DNA of 64,000 bases from Halobacillus shinanisalinarum (GCF_022919835.1 NZ_CP095074.1:2957501-3021500), one strand, 5' to 3'; positions 1-8,976 are shown, numbered from the stretch's first letter. A program made the numbers and translations. Notes: generated by a model not told the origin, from the letters alone.

Positions 1-1
1 G

Positions 2-151
2 GTCGTTGAATGGTCTCAATTCATTAGTGAGTATTTGCCAAAGGAGAGACTGGAAATTACCATCGAATACTGTAGTGAAACGGAACGAACATTGAAGCTC
101 CAAGCCCATTCGCCACATTTTCAAAAAATTTGTGAGGAGATAGTCAGATGA
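2..151 (+). CDS. tsaE: TsaE, C-terminal fragment (tRNA t6A biosynthesis ATPase)
   Basis: The window opens inside this gene, so only the last 49 codons are visible. They read VVEWSQFISEYLPKERLEI and end ...CEEIVR before a TGA. The acidic/hydrophobic tail and the position directly before tsaB match TsaE (YdiB in B. subtilis), the small P-loop ATPase that drives TsaB-TsaD turnover in threonylcarbamoyl-adenosine (t6A) synthesis. The Walker motifs lie outside the window, so the identification rests on the tail sequence and gene order. Its TGA overlaps the tsaB ATG (ATGA), which indicates translational coupling in one operon. Confidence 0.85.
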   Translation, partial: VVEWSQFISEYLPKERLEITIEYCSETERTLKLQAHSPHFQKICEEIVR

Positions 152-834
152 ATGTATTAGCGATAGATACATCTAATTATGTGATGGGTGTAGCGGTAGT
201 AAAAGAGGGCATAGTTACGGGAGAGCTTGTAACGAATATAAAGAAAAATCATTCGATACGATTAATGCCTGCGATTGATCAGCTGATGAGTGAAACGGCT
301 ACAAAGCCTGAAGATCTTGATCGGATCGCGGTTGCTCACGGCCCAGGATCCTATACTGGTGTACGAATTGGGTTAACGACAGCTAAAACGATGGCGTGGT
401 CACTCCAGATCCCTGTCGTGGGGGTATCAAGTCTTGAAGCTGTGGCTAGGCAAGGTGAGTTGTTCAGCGGTTACGTATGCCCTTTTTTTGATGCAAGGAG
501 AGGGCTTGTGTACACTGGATTGTATGATTCAAATATGGAAATTTTAAAGGCTGAGACAAACATCTTAATGGAATCTTGGCTGGACCAGTTAAAAGGAATG
601 GATGAGCCAATTTTATTTTTAAGTCAGGATATAGGAGCTTTTGAAGAATCTATAAAGGATGGACTTGGAGAGAAGGCGGTTATCCCAAGTGCGGCTTACC
701 ATTATGCACGACCATCTTTAGTTGCCTTAGCCGGTGCAGCAAAACAACCGGTAGGAACTCATGAGCTTGTTCCTAACTATTTACGGATACCAGAAGCAGA
801 AGCAAAGTGGCTTGCGCAGCAGGAGAAGAAGTAA
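148..834 (+). CDS. tsaB: TsaB, tRNA t6A(37) threonylcarbamoyltransferase complex dimerisation subunit
   Basis: A 228-residue protein opening MNVLAIDTSNYVMGVAVV, the start of an ASKHA-fold domain. It carries the signature AHGPGSYTGVRIGLTTAK near residues 63-80, which is diagnostic of TsaB (YeaZ/YdiC). TsaB has lost the metal site of its paralogue TsaD and acts as its dimer partner in the cytoplasmic complex that transfers threonylcarbamoyl to A37 of ANN-decoding tRNAs. The start codon overlaps the tsaE stop, with GAGGAGA upstream. The next gene, rimI, begins 2 nt after its stop. Length is normal and the gene is probably essential. The family assignment is firm. Confidence 0.95.
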   Translation: MNVLAIDTSNYVMGVAVVKEGIVTGELVTNIKKNHSIRLMPAIDQLMSETATKPEDLDRIAVAHGPGSYTGVRIGLTTAKTMAWSLQIPVVGVSSLEAVARQGELFSGYVCPFFDARRGLVYTGLYDSNMEILKAETNILMESWLDQLKGMDEPILFLSQDIGAFEESIKDGLGEKAVIPSAAYHYARPSLVALAGAAKQPVGTHELVPNYLRIPEAEAKWLAQQEKK

Positions 835-835
835 A

Positions 836-1282
836 ATGGTAACGATACGAAAGATGCTGCCGGATGATATCGATGAAGTGATGGCGGTGGAACAGGCAAC
901 ATTTGCTGTTCCTTGGACGGAGGAAACTTTTCTAAATGAGGTAAATGGTGAGAACCCTTATGCTCACTATCTTATAATTGAAAAAAATGGGGCGATTTTT
1001 GGTTACTGTGGATTATGGTTAATCATTGATGAAGCACATGTGACAAATATCGCGATACATCCAGATTATCGAGGACAGAGGTATGGAGAGAAGCTATTTC
1101 GACGGTCATTTGAAGAGGCGATTGAGATGGGAGCCATTCAGTTGAGCCTAGAAGTCCGTGTGTCGAATACGGCAGCCCAGCATTTGTACCGTAAGTTTGG
1201 ACTGGTTCCTGGAGGTATTCGCAAAAAATATTATACAGATAATGGTGAGGATGCATTAGTGATGTGGGTGGGATTAAAATGA
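836..1282 (+). CDS. rimI: RimI-type ribosomal protein S18 N-alanine acetyltransferase
   Basis: A 148-residue GNAT acetyltransferase. I place the start at the ATG at 836 ([20 protein letters not shown]), 10 nt after an AGGAG. A longer in-frame reading from 761 would lie inside tsaB. The acetyl-CoA loop is the stretch [14 protein letters not shown] (R/Q-x-x-G-x-G/A pattern), followed by [19 protein letters not shown], typical of RimI/YdiD. RimI acetylates the N-terminal alanine of ribosomal protein S18. In Bacillus the gene is commonly embedded between tsaB and tsaD, as here. Its TGA overlaps the tsaD ATG. Confidence 0.92.
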   Translation: MVTIRKMLPDDIDEVMAVEQATFAVPWTEETFLNEVNGENPYAHYLIIEKNGAIFGYCGLWLIIDEAHVTNIAIHPDYRGQRYGEKLFRRSFEEAIEMGAIQLSLEVRVSNTAAQHLYRKFGLVPGGIRKKYYTDNGEDALVMWVGLK

Positions 1283-2310
1283 GTCAAGATCAATATGTAC
1301 TGGCGATTGAAACGAGTTGTGATGAAACGGCTGTAGCGATTATAAAAAATGAGCGTGAGTTAGTGGCGAATGTTGTTGCATCGCAAATTGAAAGTCATAA
1401 ACGATTTGGAGGCGTTGTACCTGAAATTGCTTCAAGGCACCATATTGAACAAATTACATTGACGCTTGAAGAAGCATTGACGGAATCAGACATTGAATTG
1501 GACCGGATCGATGCGATTGCGGTAACAGAAGGACCAGGTCTGGTGGGAGCACTCCTCGTTGGGGTGAATGCGGCTAAAGCATTAGCCTTTGCCAAGCAAA
1601 AACCGCTTGTCGGTGTGCATCATATCGCCGGACATATTTATGCGAATCGATTGGAAGAAGAGTTTGAGTTCCCGTTGTTGTCGTTGGTGGTCTCAGGGGG
1701 GCACACAGAGCTCATTTTAATGAAGGAGCATGGATCCTTTGAGGTGATTGGTGAAACAAGAGATGATGCGGCAGGGGAAGCGTATGATAAAGTAGCACGG
1801 ACGTTAAAGCTTCCTTATCCCGGCGGACCTCATATCGATAAATTAGCTGAGGAAGGTGAGGTCAATATAGAATTCCCCCGTGCCTGGCTTGAGGATGGCT
1901 CTTATGACTTCAGTTTTAGTGGATTGAAATCGGCAGTTATCAACAAGCTGCACAATGCGAAGCAAAAGGGTGAAATAGTAAATTCTGAAGATGTGGCGGC
2001 TAGTTTTCAAGAGAGCGTTGTTGACGTGTTATCCACAAAAGCATATCATGCAGCGAAGGAATACGAAGTGAAACAAATCATTGTGGCTGGCGGTGTAGCT
2101 GCGAATCAGGGCTTAAGATCTGCCCTTCACCAAAAGTTTGATGAAGAGGATATTGATCTGTTGATTCCACCCCTCCATTTATGTACAGATAATGCAGCAA
2201 TGATTGCTGCAGCAGGCGCTGTAGCTTTTAATCAAGGTCACCGATCAGGGTATGATTTAAATGCAAATCCAGCCTTGAGCTTAGAGAGATATGGGCGGCG
2301 AAGGCAATAA
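1279..2310 (+). CDS. tsaD: TsaD, tRNA N6-adenosine threonylcarbamoyltransferase
   Basis: The catalytic subunit of the t6A complex (formerly Gcp/YdiE), 343 residues. The ATG at 1279 overlaps the rimI stop (ATGA). An ATG 15 nt upstream is in frame but lacks a better ribosome site. Motifs visible are [13 protein letters not shown] at the N-terminus, the metal-binding [11 protein letters not shown], the nucleotide loop [12 protein letters not shown], and C-terminal [11 protein letters not shown] and [13 protein letters not shown]. These are the Fe/Zn and ATP contacts of the ASKHA family. It is the last gene of the tsaE-tsaB-rimI-tsaD operon and is followed by a rho-independent terminator. Full length and intact. 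Confidence 0.97.
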   Translation: MSQDQYVLAIETSCDETAVAIIKNERELVANVVASQIESHKRFGGVVPEIASRHHIEQITLTLEEALTESDIELDRIDAIAVTEGPGLVGALLVGVNAAKALAFAKQKPLVGVHHIAGHIYANRLEEEFEFPLLSLVVSGGHTELILMKEHGSFEVIGETRDDAAGEAYDKVARTLKLPYPGGPHIDKLAEEGEVNIEFPRAWLEDGSYDFSFSGLKSAVINKLHNAKQKGEIVNSEDVAASFQESVVDVLSTKAYHAAKEYEVKQIIVAGGVAANQGLRSALHQKFDEEDIDLLIPPLHLCTDNAAMIAAAGAVAFNQGHRSGYDLNANPALSLERYGRRRQ

Positions 2311-2320
2311 ATAGGTATGA

Positions 2321-2362
2321 TAAACTTTCCTCAGATTACTCGAAGGGAAGTTTATTTTTTTC
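2321..2362 (+). terminator. Rho-independent terminator after tsaD
   Basis: A 10-bp stem (TAAACTTTCC pairing with GGGAAGTTTA, one G-U pair) with a 14-nt loop, followed by a T-rich tract starting at 2355. It lies 10 nt past the tsaD stop and ends the t6A operon. Confidence 0.8.
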
Positions 2363-2368
2363 GGTTAG

Positions 2369-2540
2369 TTATACACAAGCGTATATTTATACAGTGGATA
2401 AGTATAGGTTCAAGGGACGATACTTTATATGAAATCGGTAACAAAAATGTGGATAACTTACCGTTTTGTTGTGGATTATGTGCATAAACCTGTTGAGAAC
2501 TGATATATCAACAGAATTTAACTGGATAACATGTGGATAC
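2369..2540. promoter_or_regulatory. DnaA-box cluster between tsaD and the ABC-F gene
   Basis: Three perfect matches to the DnaA box TTATNCACA are present: TTATACACA at 2369-2377, and the reverse forms TGTGGATAA at 2448-2456 and TGTGCATAA at 2479-2487. Three one-mismatch boxes (2393-2401, 2470-2478, 2532-2540) lie in the same 172 bp. The stretch is AT-rich and sits between two convergent genes, so it is not a normal promoter region. B. subtilis has DnaA-box clusters outside oriC that titrate DnaA. I believe one is at its gcp (tsaD) locus, but this is from memory and unchecked. A titration role here is inference. Confidence 0.65.
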
Positions 2541-2588
2541 TATAATAGAAGTCATACGCTCTTATACATTCAATAATGGAAATAAAAT

Positions 2589-2627
2589 CCACCTCAGGTC
2601 ATCCAATTTATGGATGACCTGAGGTGG
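2589..2627 (-). terminator. Terminator of the ABC-F gene
   Basis: A perfect 17-bp stem (2589-2605 with 2611-2627) around a 5-nt loop. On the minus strand it is followed by TTTTATTTCC. It lies 20 nt beyond the stop of the minus-strand ABC-F gene. Confidence 0.88.
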
Positions 2628-2646
2628 AAGTAAATGGAGGGGAGAC

Positions 2647-4581
2647 TTATTCATGCAGGGTTTCCCATTCTTCCATGAGGGTTTCGATTTGTTGTTGATG
2701 GGTTTGGTTGCTTTCGGTTAGCTCAAGTGACTTTTCATGGTCTTGAAAGATCTCAGGGTCACAGAGTAATGCTTCGATTTCTTCAATCTTACTTTCGATG
2801 GTCTCGATTTCTTGTTCGATTTCCGTGATTCGTCGCTGACGTTTTCGCTCTTCCCGTTTATCCGCTTTATCTTGTTCAAAGCTATTCTTTACCTGTGGTT
2901 CTTCGATATTGATCTTTTGCCCTACTGCTTCGGCTTCTTCAAGCTGCTGGAGCTCTATTTCGTCTTGTTTCTTTTGAACATAGTAATCATAGTCCCCAAG
3001 GAATGTACGCGTTTCTTCTGGATGCATTTCCACGACTTGAGTAGCAATTTTGTTAATAAAATAACGGTCATGGGAAACGAACAGGATTGTTCCCGGATAG
3101 TCAATGAGTGCAGATTCAAGTACTTCCTTGCTATCAAGATCCAAATGGTTCGTTGGTTCATCAAGGATAAGAAAATTGGCTTCCTGCATCATCAATTTGG
3201 CAAGCGACAGACGCGCCTTTTCTCCACCGCTAAGAGCAGAGACGGGCTTCAGCACATCCTCTCCTGAGAAAAGGAAATTACCGAGGATCGTCCTTATATC
3301 TTTCTCGTTCTTAAGTGGATACTCATCCCAAAGTTCATACAACACTGTCTTTTTTGAATGCAGCTTTGTTTGTTCTTGATCGTAGTAGCCGATTTGGACG
3401 TTCGTTCCTAGCATGATCGTTCCACCAGTCGTCTGTAACTCACCAATGATTGTTTTTAGCAGTGTTGTCTTTCCCACACCATTTGGACCGACTAAGGCAA
3501 CGGAATCGCCTCGCTGTAAATTTACAGATAAATGATTAAATAATAGCGGGGAGCCAGGTTCATACTGAAATGCAAGGTCGCTCAGTTTCAGTACATCATT
3601 TCCGCTCTTCTTCTCAACCTGGAAACTGAATTTAGCGGATTGTTGGTCCGCTTTCGGTTTGTCGAGCTTGTCCATTTTCTCAAGCTGCTTTCTACGGCTT
3701 TGTGCACGTTTACTGGTTGTGGCACGAACAATATTTTTTTGAACAAACTCTTCCATTCGTTTAATTTCAGATTGTTGTTTTTCAAAATGCTTTAATTCAA
3801 GTTCGTAATCGGCTTCTTTCTTCTTTAAATAATCACTATAGTTGCCGTTAAATTTCTTCGATCCCTGGTGAGCAATTTCGTAAACAGTTTTAACAATTTC
3901 ATCTAAGAAATAGCGGTCGTGGGAAACGATGACGACGGCCCCTTCATAGCCTTGCAGATAACCTTCTAACCAAGAAAGTGTCTCGATATCCAGGTGGTTG
4001 GTCGGTTCGTCAAGAATGAGAATATCAGGCTTTGTCAAAAGCAGTTTACCGAGGGCAAGCCGCGTTTTTTGTCCACCACTTAATGAAGTAATGGGTGTAC
4101 TCCAATCGAAGTCGTGGAAGTTCAGGCCATTGAGCACAGCTTTAATCTCCGCTTCATATTGATAGCCGCCAGATCGCTTGAAGTAGTCCTGTTTTTCATC
4201 ATAACTTGATAGCAGCCTCTGATAAGCTGTCTGGTCTTCCATACGTGCCGGATCGGCCATGTCTGCTTCCATTTTACGCAATTCACTCTCCAAGCGTTTC
4301 AGCTCAGCAAACACACCTTCCATCTCGTTCCATATAGATTTCTCGGAATCTAGTCCGGTATTCTGTGCTAAATATTCCATAGTGACATCTTTGGGTTTAA
4401 AAATATCACCAGAATCATGGCTCATTTCACCAGCCATCATTTTCAGGAGGGTACTTTTGCCCGCTCCATTTCGCCCAACGATGGCAATTCGATCGTGCAT
4501 TTGTACTTCTAGTTTAATATTCGATAAAATTAACTCAGCCCCAAAACGCTTTGTTAATTGATTCAGTTGCATGAGAATCAT
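2647..4581 (-). CDS. ABC-F family ATPase (YdiF-like ribosomal ATPase)
   Basis: A 644-residue soluble protein with two ABC domains and no membrane segments. Domain 1 has Walker A GRNGAGKST (about residue 36), signature LSGGQKTRLALGK and Walker B ILDEPTNHLD. Domain 2 has GPNGVGKTT, LSGGEKARLSLAK and a second LDEPTNHLD. The two are joined by a charged, helical interdomain linker, and a glutamate/lysine-rich C-terminal extension predicts coiled coil. ABC-F proteins bind the ribosomal E site and resolve stalled translation. The location between tsaD and moaC is that of B. subtilis ydiF. Antibiotic resistance is possible for the family but nothing here points to it. The start is MILMQLNQL or the internal MQLNQL. 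Confidence 0.92.
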   Translation of the reverse strand: MILMQLNQLTKRFGAELILSNIKLEVQMHDRIAIVGRNGAGKSTLLKMMAGEMSHDSGDIFKPKDVTMEYLAQNTGLDSEKSIWNEMEGVFAELKRLESELRKMEADMADPARMEDQTAYQRLLSSYDEKQDYFKRSGGYQYEAEIKAVLNGLNFHDFDWSTPITSLSGGQKTRLALGKLLLTKPDILILDEPTNHLDIETLSWLEGYLQGYEGAVVIVSHDRYFLDEIVKTVYEIAHQGSKKFNGNYSDYLKKKEADYELELKHFEKQQSEIKRMEEFVQKNIVRATTSKRAQSRRKQLEKMDKLDKPKADQQSAKFSFQVEKKSGNDVLKLSDLAFQYEPGSPLLFNHLSVNLQRGDSVALVGPNGVGKTTLLKTIIGELQTTGGTIMLGTNVQIGYYDQEQTKLHSKKTVLYELWDEYPLKNEKDIRTILGNFLFSGEDVLKPVSALSGGEKARLSLAKLMMQEANFLILDEPTNHLDLDSKEVLESALIDYPGTILFVSHDRYFINKIATQVVEMHPEETRTFLGDYDYYVQKKQDEIELQQLEEAEAVGQKINIEEPQVKNSFEQDKADKREERKRQRRITEIEQEIETIESKIEEIEALLCDPEIFQDHEKSLELTESNQTHQQQIETLMEEWETLHE

Positions 4582-4728
4582 TTCGTTTCACCTCAATGCC
4601 ATAAGTGTATCTTATATAGGTTAACAGTAGCAAGGCGAGAGTCCCCTACTTGTAACGACTTCCAGTTGATTTTTTGATAGAATAGGAGTACTGTTTCATT
4701 AACTGACTGGGCAAAAGGAGCATGTTAC

Positions 4729-5211
4729 ATGTCTGAGTTTACTCATTATAATGACCAAGGACGCGCGAAGATGGTCGATATATCTGAAAAAGGCGATACC
4801 GTACGTACGGCTGTTGCTAAAACAAGTGTTGAAGTGAATGAGTCGATTTATCATAAAATAACGAATCAAACGATAGCTAAGGGTGATGTGTTAGCTGTCG
4901 CACAAGTAGCTGGAATTATGGCAGCTAAAAAAACGTCTGAATGGATTCCTATGTGTCATCCGCTTTCATTAAAAGGGATCGATGTGAACTTTGATTGGCA
5001 CGTAGAAGATACGTATCAGCTGCTTATCGAAGTTCAAGTGAAAACAAAGGGAAGCACGGGGGTAGAAATGGAAGCGTTAACCGCCGCTTCTGCAACTGCG
5101 CTAACCGTGTATGACATGTGTAAAGCAGTAGACAAGGGTATGGTCATCGGTCCGACCTATCTTGACGAGAAAACAGGCGGAAAGAGTGGAGATTACCACA
5201 GAGAAGATTGA
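4729..5211 (+). CDS. moaC: MoaC, cyclic pyranopterin monophosphate synthase
   Basis: A 160-residue protein, the normal length for MoaC. It opens [20 protein letters not shown] and contains the family motifs [14 protein letters not shown] and [18 protein letters not shown], ending with [20 protein letters not shown]. MoaC converts 3',8-cyclo-dihydro-GTP to cPMP, the first stable molybdopterin precursor. No other moa genes are in the window, which matches Bacillus, where moaC sits alone beside rex. It is separated from rex by 12 nt carrying the rex ribosome site (GGAGGTGGAG), so the two are cotranscribed. Confidence 0.96.
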   Translation: MSEFTHYNDQGRAKMVDISEKGDTVRTAVAKTSVEVNESIYHKITNQTIAKGDVLAVAQVAGIMAAKKTSEWIPMCHPLSLKGIDVNFDWHVEDTYQLLIEVQVKTKGSTGVEMEALTAASATALTVYDMCKAVDKGMVIGPTYLDEKTGGKSGDYHRED

Positions 5212-5223
5212 GGAGGTGGAGAA

Positions 5224-5868
5224 ATGGATGCAGAACATACGAAGATTCCACAAGCAACAGCCAAGCGATTGCCGCTATACTATCGCTTTTTGAATAATTT
5301 ACATAGCCAGGGGAAGCTCCGAGTTTCTTCAAGGGAACTGAGTGAAGCTGTGAAAGTAGATTCAGCTACGATCCGCCGCGATTTTTCCTATTTCGGAGCC
5401 CTTGGGAAAAAAGGCTATGGCTATAATGTAGAATACTTACTTTCCTTCTTTAGAAAGACGCTGGATCAGGATGAAACAACCAAGGTTGCGTTGATTGGTG
5501 TTGGAAATCTTGGTACGGCCTTTTTAAACTATAATTTCACAAAAAATAATAATACAAAAATAGAAGTAGCATTTGATGCCAGTAGCGATAGGATAGGGGA
5601 AGAAGTAGGAGGTGTGCCGGTTCAGCACATCGATGATTTAGAGAAGCGTATGGACGGAATTGGGGTAGCGATTTTAACCGTTCCTGCTACAGCGGCTCAA
5701 GGAATTGCAGATAGGCTGGTAGCGGCAGGGATATCTGGTGTATTAAACTTCACACCTGCCAGAATTACTGTGCCTTCCAATGTCCGGGTGCACCACATTG
5801 ATCTAGCCATTGAGTTACAAGCACTTGTCTATTTTTTAAAGCATTACCCTTTAAATGAAGAAGACTAA
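5224..5868 (+). CDS. rex: Rex, redox-sensing transcriptional repressor
   Basis: A 214-residue protein. The N-terminal winged helix contains [32 protein letters not shown], split as recognition helix and wing. A Rossmann NAD(H) domain follows with [16 protein letters not shown] near residue 85, and the C-terminal swapped helix ends [16 protein letters not shown]. Rex dimers repress fermentation and respiratory genes until NADH rises. It follows moaC after 12 nt, and a strong terminator closes the pair. I found no clear Rex operator (TTGTGAA-N4-TTCACAA type) upstream of genes in this window. Confidence 0.96.
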   Translation: MDAEHTKIPQATAKRLPLYYRFLNNLHSQGKLRVSSRELSEAVKVDSATIRRDFSYFGALGKKGYGYNVEYLLSFFRKTLDQDETTKVALIGVGNLGTAFLNYNFTKNNNTKIEVAFDASSDRIGEEVGGVPVQHIDDLEKRMDGIGVAILTVPATAAQGIADRLVAAGISGVLNFTPARITVPSNVRVHHIDLAIELQALVYFLKHYPLNEED

Positions 5869-5896
5869 AGAGACCGTTTGGGCACGGTCTCTTTTT
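5867..5896. terminator. Bidirectional terminator between rex and a convergent small gene
   Basis: A perfect 11-bp stem, AAAGAGACCGT with ACGGTCTCTTT, around a 6-nt loop. It has T-runs on both strands, so it can serve rex (+) and the small minus-strand gene that ends at 5900. Confidence 0.88.
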
Positions 5897-5899
5897 GCT

Positions 5900-6088
5900 T
5901 TATGACTTATTTATTAGGGCTTTAACTCCTATATAAAGCAATGCTAAAGCGAAAACAATGATCGCTATTCCACCTATTATAGAAAAAAAGCTAGCGACCT
6001 CTGCGGTAATAACGGCTGAAGTTGGAATATTGGCTAAGGCAAAACCAGCGAGAATACAAGCTAAATAAAGTGTAGCTAAGTGATACAT
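5900..6088 (-). CDS. Small two-helix membrane protein, unknown function
   Basis: I do not recognise this 62-residue protein. It is almost entirely hydrophobic, with two predicted membrane helices (about residues 3-22 and 30-57) separated by a short polar turn, ending GVKALINKS. It is likely real because a near-perfect AGGAGGGG sits 6 nt upstream of the ATG and it shares a bidirectional terminator with rex. In B. subtilis tatAy-tatCy occupy the slot after rex. This protein lacks the TatA amphipathic helix, so it is not TatA. Confidence 0.6.
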   Translation of the reverse strand: MYHLATLYLACILAGFALANIPTSAVITAEVASFFSIIGGIAIIVFALALLYIGVKALINKS

Positions 6089-6256
6089 AATTGCCCCTCC
6101 TTCATTGATACTGTATGAAGATATTTATTTTAAGTGATTGCTTATCTAAAGATGAGAAGCATTACCCACTTTGTCTTCCACTTTATTGGTTAAGCGGAGT
6201 GCTGTAGGGGTATAGTGATAAATAGTTCGGATGTCGAAATAGTAGGGAGGGGTATG

Positions 6257-7669
6257 ATGAGGAAGCTGCCGCACAAGTGGTTAGTTGTAGTATCCGTACT
6301 ATTTGGAACCTTTACTGTCATTTTAAATAACAGTATGCTTAATCCTACGTTGCCAAGGTTTATTGATATTTTCAGTTCTAATGCCGTGGCTGTAGGTTGG
6401 ATATTGACCATTTTTATGGTTTCCATGGGAATGACTATGCCGCTAACCGGCTATTTTGGAGATCGTTTTGGTAAAAAGAAAGTGTACATGGTAGGGTTAT
6501 GTATCTTTATCATAGGCTCTTTATGCGGAGTATTCTCACAAACGCTTGGAATGATTATTTTTTCTCGGGCGATTCAGGGAATGGCCGGCGGTTTAATGAT
6601 GCCCATTGCTATGGCGCTCATCTTCAATTCCTTTCCGCGTAATGAGCGAGGACTAGCTGTAGGGGTGTATGGAGTAGCCGCGATGGTCGCACCAGCTATC
6701 GGACCAACAGTGGGAGGCTTCATTATCCAGTTTTTAGACTGGCCCTGGTTGTTCGCTTTTAATATTCCTTTTGGTTTAATTGGACTTATTTTATCTTCCA
6801 AATTTCTTGAACGTACGGAAACAGATCCAACGAAGCGGTTTGATTATATCGGGTTTTTGATCATTACACTGGGAATAGGGTCTATTTTATATGCACTAGG
6901 CAGAGGGCGCAGTGTCGATACGTTAGTTGACCCGTTGAATATTGTTCTAGTAACAGGTGGATTGGCAGCCCTTGTTCTATTTGTATTCTATGAGAACCGG
7001 CAAGAGGATCCTTTACTTAATCTAACTGTCTTTAAGGTGCCAACATACACAGTGTCAATCTTAGTCACTTCGTCTGCTTCCATTGGATTGTTTTCAGGGA
7101 TCTTCTTACTTCCCTTACTTATCCAGAATGTGTACGGATTGTCTGAAGTGATGACAGGATTGCTGTTCCTTCCAGCAGCAGTGGCTAGTGGGGTATTTAT
7201 GTCGATCGGGGGACGTCTTCTTGATAAAAAGGGGCCGAAGTATGTTGTGCCGCCTGGACTTGCCATCATGGCAGCGGCCACCATTGGCCTCGGCATGCTG
7301 CAGTTATCTACACCATATTGGTTGATTCTAGCGCTTAATACCATTCGCGGCTTAGGTATGGGGATGGGGAATATGCCTGCCACGACTTCAGGGATGAATG
7401 CAATTCCTGAATCACTCGTCGCCCAAGGGTCCGCCATGAATAACATTATTAGACAAATTTCATCTTCTCTTGGTATTGTGTTTTTTTCGATTTATTATGA
7501 AGTGAGGCGGGCGCAAATTGCAACGGCCCCTGATATAGATATGCAAGCTGCTACATTACAAACATTGAATGAAGCGTTCCTAGTATCGGCAGGTGTGCTG
7601 ATTCTTGCGATTCCGTTTTCATTTATCTTAAAAGGAGTTCAGGAAGATAAGCAGTTTAAACGTGCATGA
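6257..7669 (+). CDS. DHA2-family MFS multidrug exporter
   Basis: A 470-residue integral membrane protein with about 14 predicted helices, typical of the DHA2 (EmrB/QacA/LmrB) drug:H+ antiporters. Family motifs are GYFGDRFGKKKVYMVGL (motif A, loop 2-3), SRAIQGMAGGLMMPIAMALI (motif B region) and GVYGVAAMVAPAIGPTVGG (antiporter motif C). A GGGAGGGG precedes tandem ATGs at 6254 and 6257, and I choose 6257 on spacing. A longer in-frame reading from 6215 has no ribosome site. The substrate cannot be read from sequence. It is monocistronic between convergent or divergent neighbours, and a 15-bp inverted repeat follows. Confidence 0.88.
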   Translation: MRKLPHKWLVVVSVLFGTFTVILNNSMLNPTLPRFIDIFSSNAVAVGWILTIFMVSMGMTMPLTGYFGDRFGKKKVYMVGLCIFIIGSLCGVFSQTLGMIIFSRAIQGMAGGLMMPIAMALIFNSFPRNERGLAVGVYGVAAMVAPAIGPTVGGFIIQFLDWPWLFAFNIPFGLIGLILSSKFLERTETDPTKRFDYIGFLIITLGIGSILYALGRGRSVDTLVDPLNIVLVTGGLAALVLFVFYENRQEDPLLNLTVFKVPTYTVSILVTSSASIGLFSGIFLLPLLIQNVYGLSEVMTGLLFLPAAVASGVFMSIGGRLLDKKGPKYVVPPGLAIMAAATIGLGMLQLSTPYWLILALNTIRGLGMGMGNMPATTSGMNAIPESLVAQGSAMNNIIRQISSSLGIVFFSIYYEVRRAQIATAPDIDMQAATLQTLNEAFLVSAGVLILAIPFSFILKGVQEDKQFKRA

Positions 7670-7683
7670 AAGACAGCAAAGCA

Positions 7684-7729
7684 AGAAGTAACGCTGTGAG
7701 CATAAGAAAGTGCCCACAGCGTTACTTCT
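7684..7729. terminator. 15-bp inverted repeat between the MFS gene and ydiK
   Basis: A perfect 15-bp stem (AGAAGTAACGCTGTG with its complement) and a 16-nt loop, located between convergent genes. The following T-tract is weak (GTATATCTAATTTATC), so termination is likely but not certain. Confidence 0.6.
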
Positions 7730-7802
7730 GTATATCTAATTTATCTTTTTTTCGCCATTCCGGTCTCGTAAAATAAATTCCCGCTTGAGATCTTCTGATA
7801 AG

Positions 7803-8006
7803 TTATTTTTTGTTGTTAGCATGTTTTATTTTAATATAAGCAATAACTAGGCGGACGGTTACAGCGAAGTTAAAAGTGGCAATGAGTACAGGAAGCAAAG
7901 TCCTTATATTCCATACGGTTTCCTCCGCAGAGTAGGCAGCAATTAAAGTAAATGCTGCCCCCATTGCGAAGTAAAGAAAGGCCATAAACAAAGGAGAAAT
8001 CTTCAT
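7803..8006 (-). CDS. ydiK: YdiK-like small membrane protein (DUF4305 type)
   Basis: A 67-residue protein starting MKISPLFMAFLYFAMGAAF, with two membrane helices separated by a short loop (SAEETVWNIRTL) and a basic C-terminus. This pattern and the adjacency to the CPBP gene before groES match YdiK of B. subtilis. The start is the ATG at 8006, placed 9 nt after GGAGG inside the end of ydiL. A longer reading from 8099 lies within ydiL and is a shadow. It is the second gene of a two-gene ydiL-ydiK operon. The function is unknown. Confidence 0.75.
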   Translation of the reverse strand: MKISPLFMAFLYFAMGAAFTLIAAYSAEETVWNIRTLLPVLIATFNFAVTVRLVIAYIKIKHANNKK

Positions 8007-8007
8007 A

Positions 8008-8718
8008 CTACATAAGGCCTCCAATAAAAATGGTCTGCAATTGTTCCTGCATTCGGCGAATTTCTTCTTCTGAAACGAAAAACTGTGTGATAACGACAAA
8101 TGAATTCATCGCCATATGGGCAATGATCGGCGTAATAATACTCTTTGTCTTCACATAAAGGAAGGCGAAAACAACTCCCATAGCGAAGTAGACGAGCATA
8201 TGTTTAAAGTCGAAATGAAACGCACCAAATATGAATGCAGACAGAAGGACAGCGACGAAAAAGTTGGATCTCTTGTAAATCGAACCAAAAATAATTTTAC
8301 GGAAAATGATTTCCTCGGTGATTGGTGCAAATACGACAGGCAATAAGATGAATAATGGGGATTGTCTTGCAATTTCCATCAAGCTCATCGTATTCTCAGA
8401 GCCAGCTGGTACACCGAACACCTCTGTTTCAATAAGAGCGGCTAGCCCTTGAGCGAATAGGGCAAGAAATACACCTAAAATTGACCAAAGAACGATCTTT
8501 CCGGGTCCTGACCTGTCGTCCCGCATTTTGGCTTGTTTCATATCTTTTCTTAACAATCTTAGAATGATAATGGTAGCGATGGTAAAGCTGATAACTGACC
8601 ATACAGCAATTGCATCAGATTCATTTAAGCCAAGGGCTAACATAAGTGGCAGTCCAACTAGCGTGGACAGCTGTGCAGCCACATACGTAAGAATAATAAA
8701 CCAATATCGTTTAGGCAT
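8008..8718 (-). CDS. ydiL: CPBP-family intramembrane glutamic endopeptidase (YdiL-like)
   Basis: A 236-residue polytopic membrane protein with about seven helices. The Abi/CAAX motifs are present in order: EEIIFRKIIFG (EExxxR) near residue 145, FGAFHFDFKH (FxxxH), and HMAMNSF (HxxxN). These supply the catalytic Glu and metal/water-binding residues of type II CAAX-like proteases. The location just upstream of and divergent from groES is conserved in Bacillus as ydiL. The substrate is unknown. It overlaps the ydiK translational region closely and is probably its operon leader. Confidence 0.88.
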   Translation of the reverse strand: MPKRYWFIILTYVAAQLSTLVGLPLMLALGLNESDAIAVWSVISFTIATIIILRLLRKDMKQAKMRDDRSGPGKIVLWSILGVFLALFAQGLAALIETEVFGVPAGSENTMSLMEIARQSPLFILLPVVFAPITEEIIFRKIIFGSIYKRSNFFVAVLLSAFIFGAFHFDFKHMLVYFAMGVVFAFLYVKTKSIITPIIAHMAMNSFVVITQFFVSEEEIRRMQEQLQTIFIGGLM

Positions 8719-8862
8719 CTAAACACGACTCCTTTTTTCTAAAAAAAGTAACATTACATACCTTATGTATTTTATCATAGTTTAAAAACCACAAGTAAGG
8801 ATAAGGATTGAGACGCTCCGAAGTTTGCAGAAAAAAAGATATGAAAAATCTAATCATTCTAC

Positions 8863-8891
8863 TTGAAAAACGATAATGAATTGATTATGAT
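8863..8891 (+). promoter_or_regulatory. Sigma-A promoter of groESL
   Basis: TTGAAA (8863-8868), a 17-nt spacer, then TATGAT (8886-8891). Transcription would start near 8898, directly in front of the CIRCE element. Confidence 0.8.
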
Positions 8892-8901
8892 AAGAATTGT
8901 G

Positions 8902-8928
8902 TTAGCACTCGACACTTCAGAGTGCTAA
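8902..8928 (+). promoter_or_regulatory. CIRCE operator (HrcA binding site)
   Basis: A perfect consensus: TTAGCACTC, a 9-nt spacer, GAGTGCTAA. It overlaps the transcription start region of groESL, so HrcA should repress the operon and heat shock should relieve it. Confidence 0.97.
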
Positions 8929-8976
8929 TAACCGACACAAATCGAGAAATGAACCTTATTAAGGAGGGTGTCCTAA

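Noticed and set aside
2812..3267. 151-codon plus-strand frame inside the ABC-F gene
   Set aside because: It is antisense to the conserved Walker-motif coding sequence, has no ribosome site, and its phenylalanine/leucine-rich reading is a typical shadow.
5900..6088. TatA assignment for the small gene after rex
   Set aside because: The B. subtilis slot holds tatAy, but this protein has two hydrophobic segments and no amphipathic helix with the FG motif.
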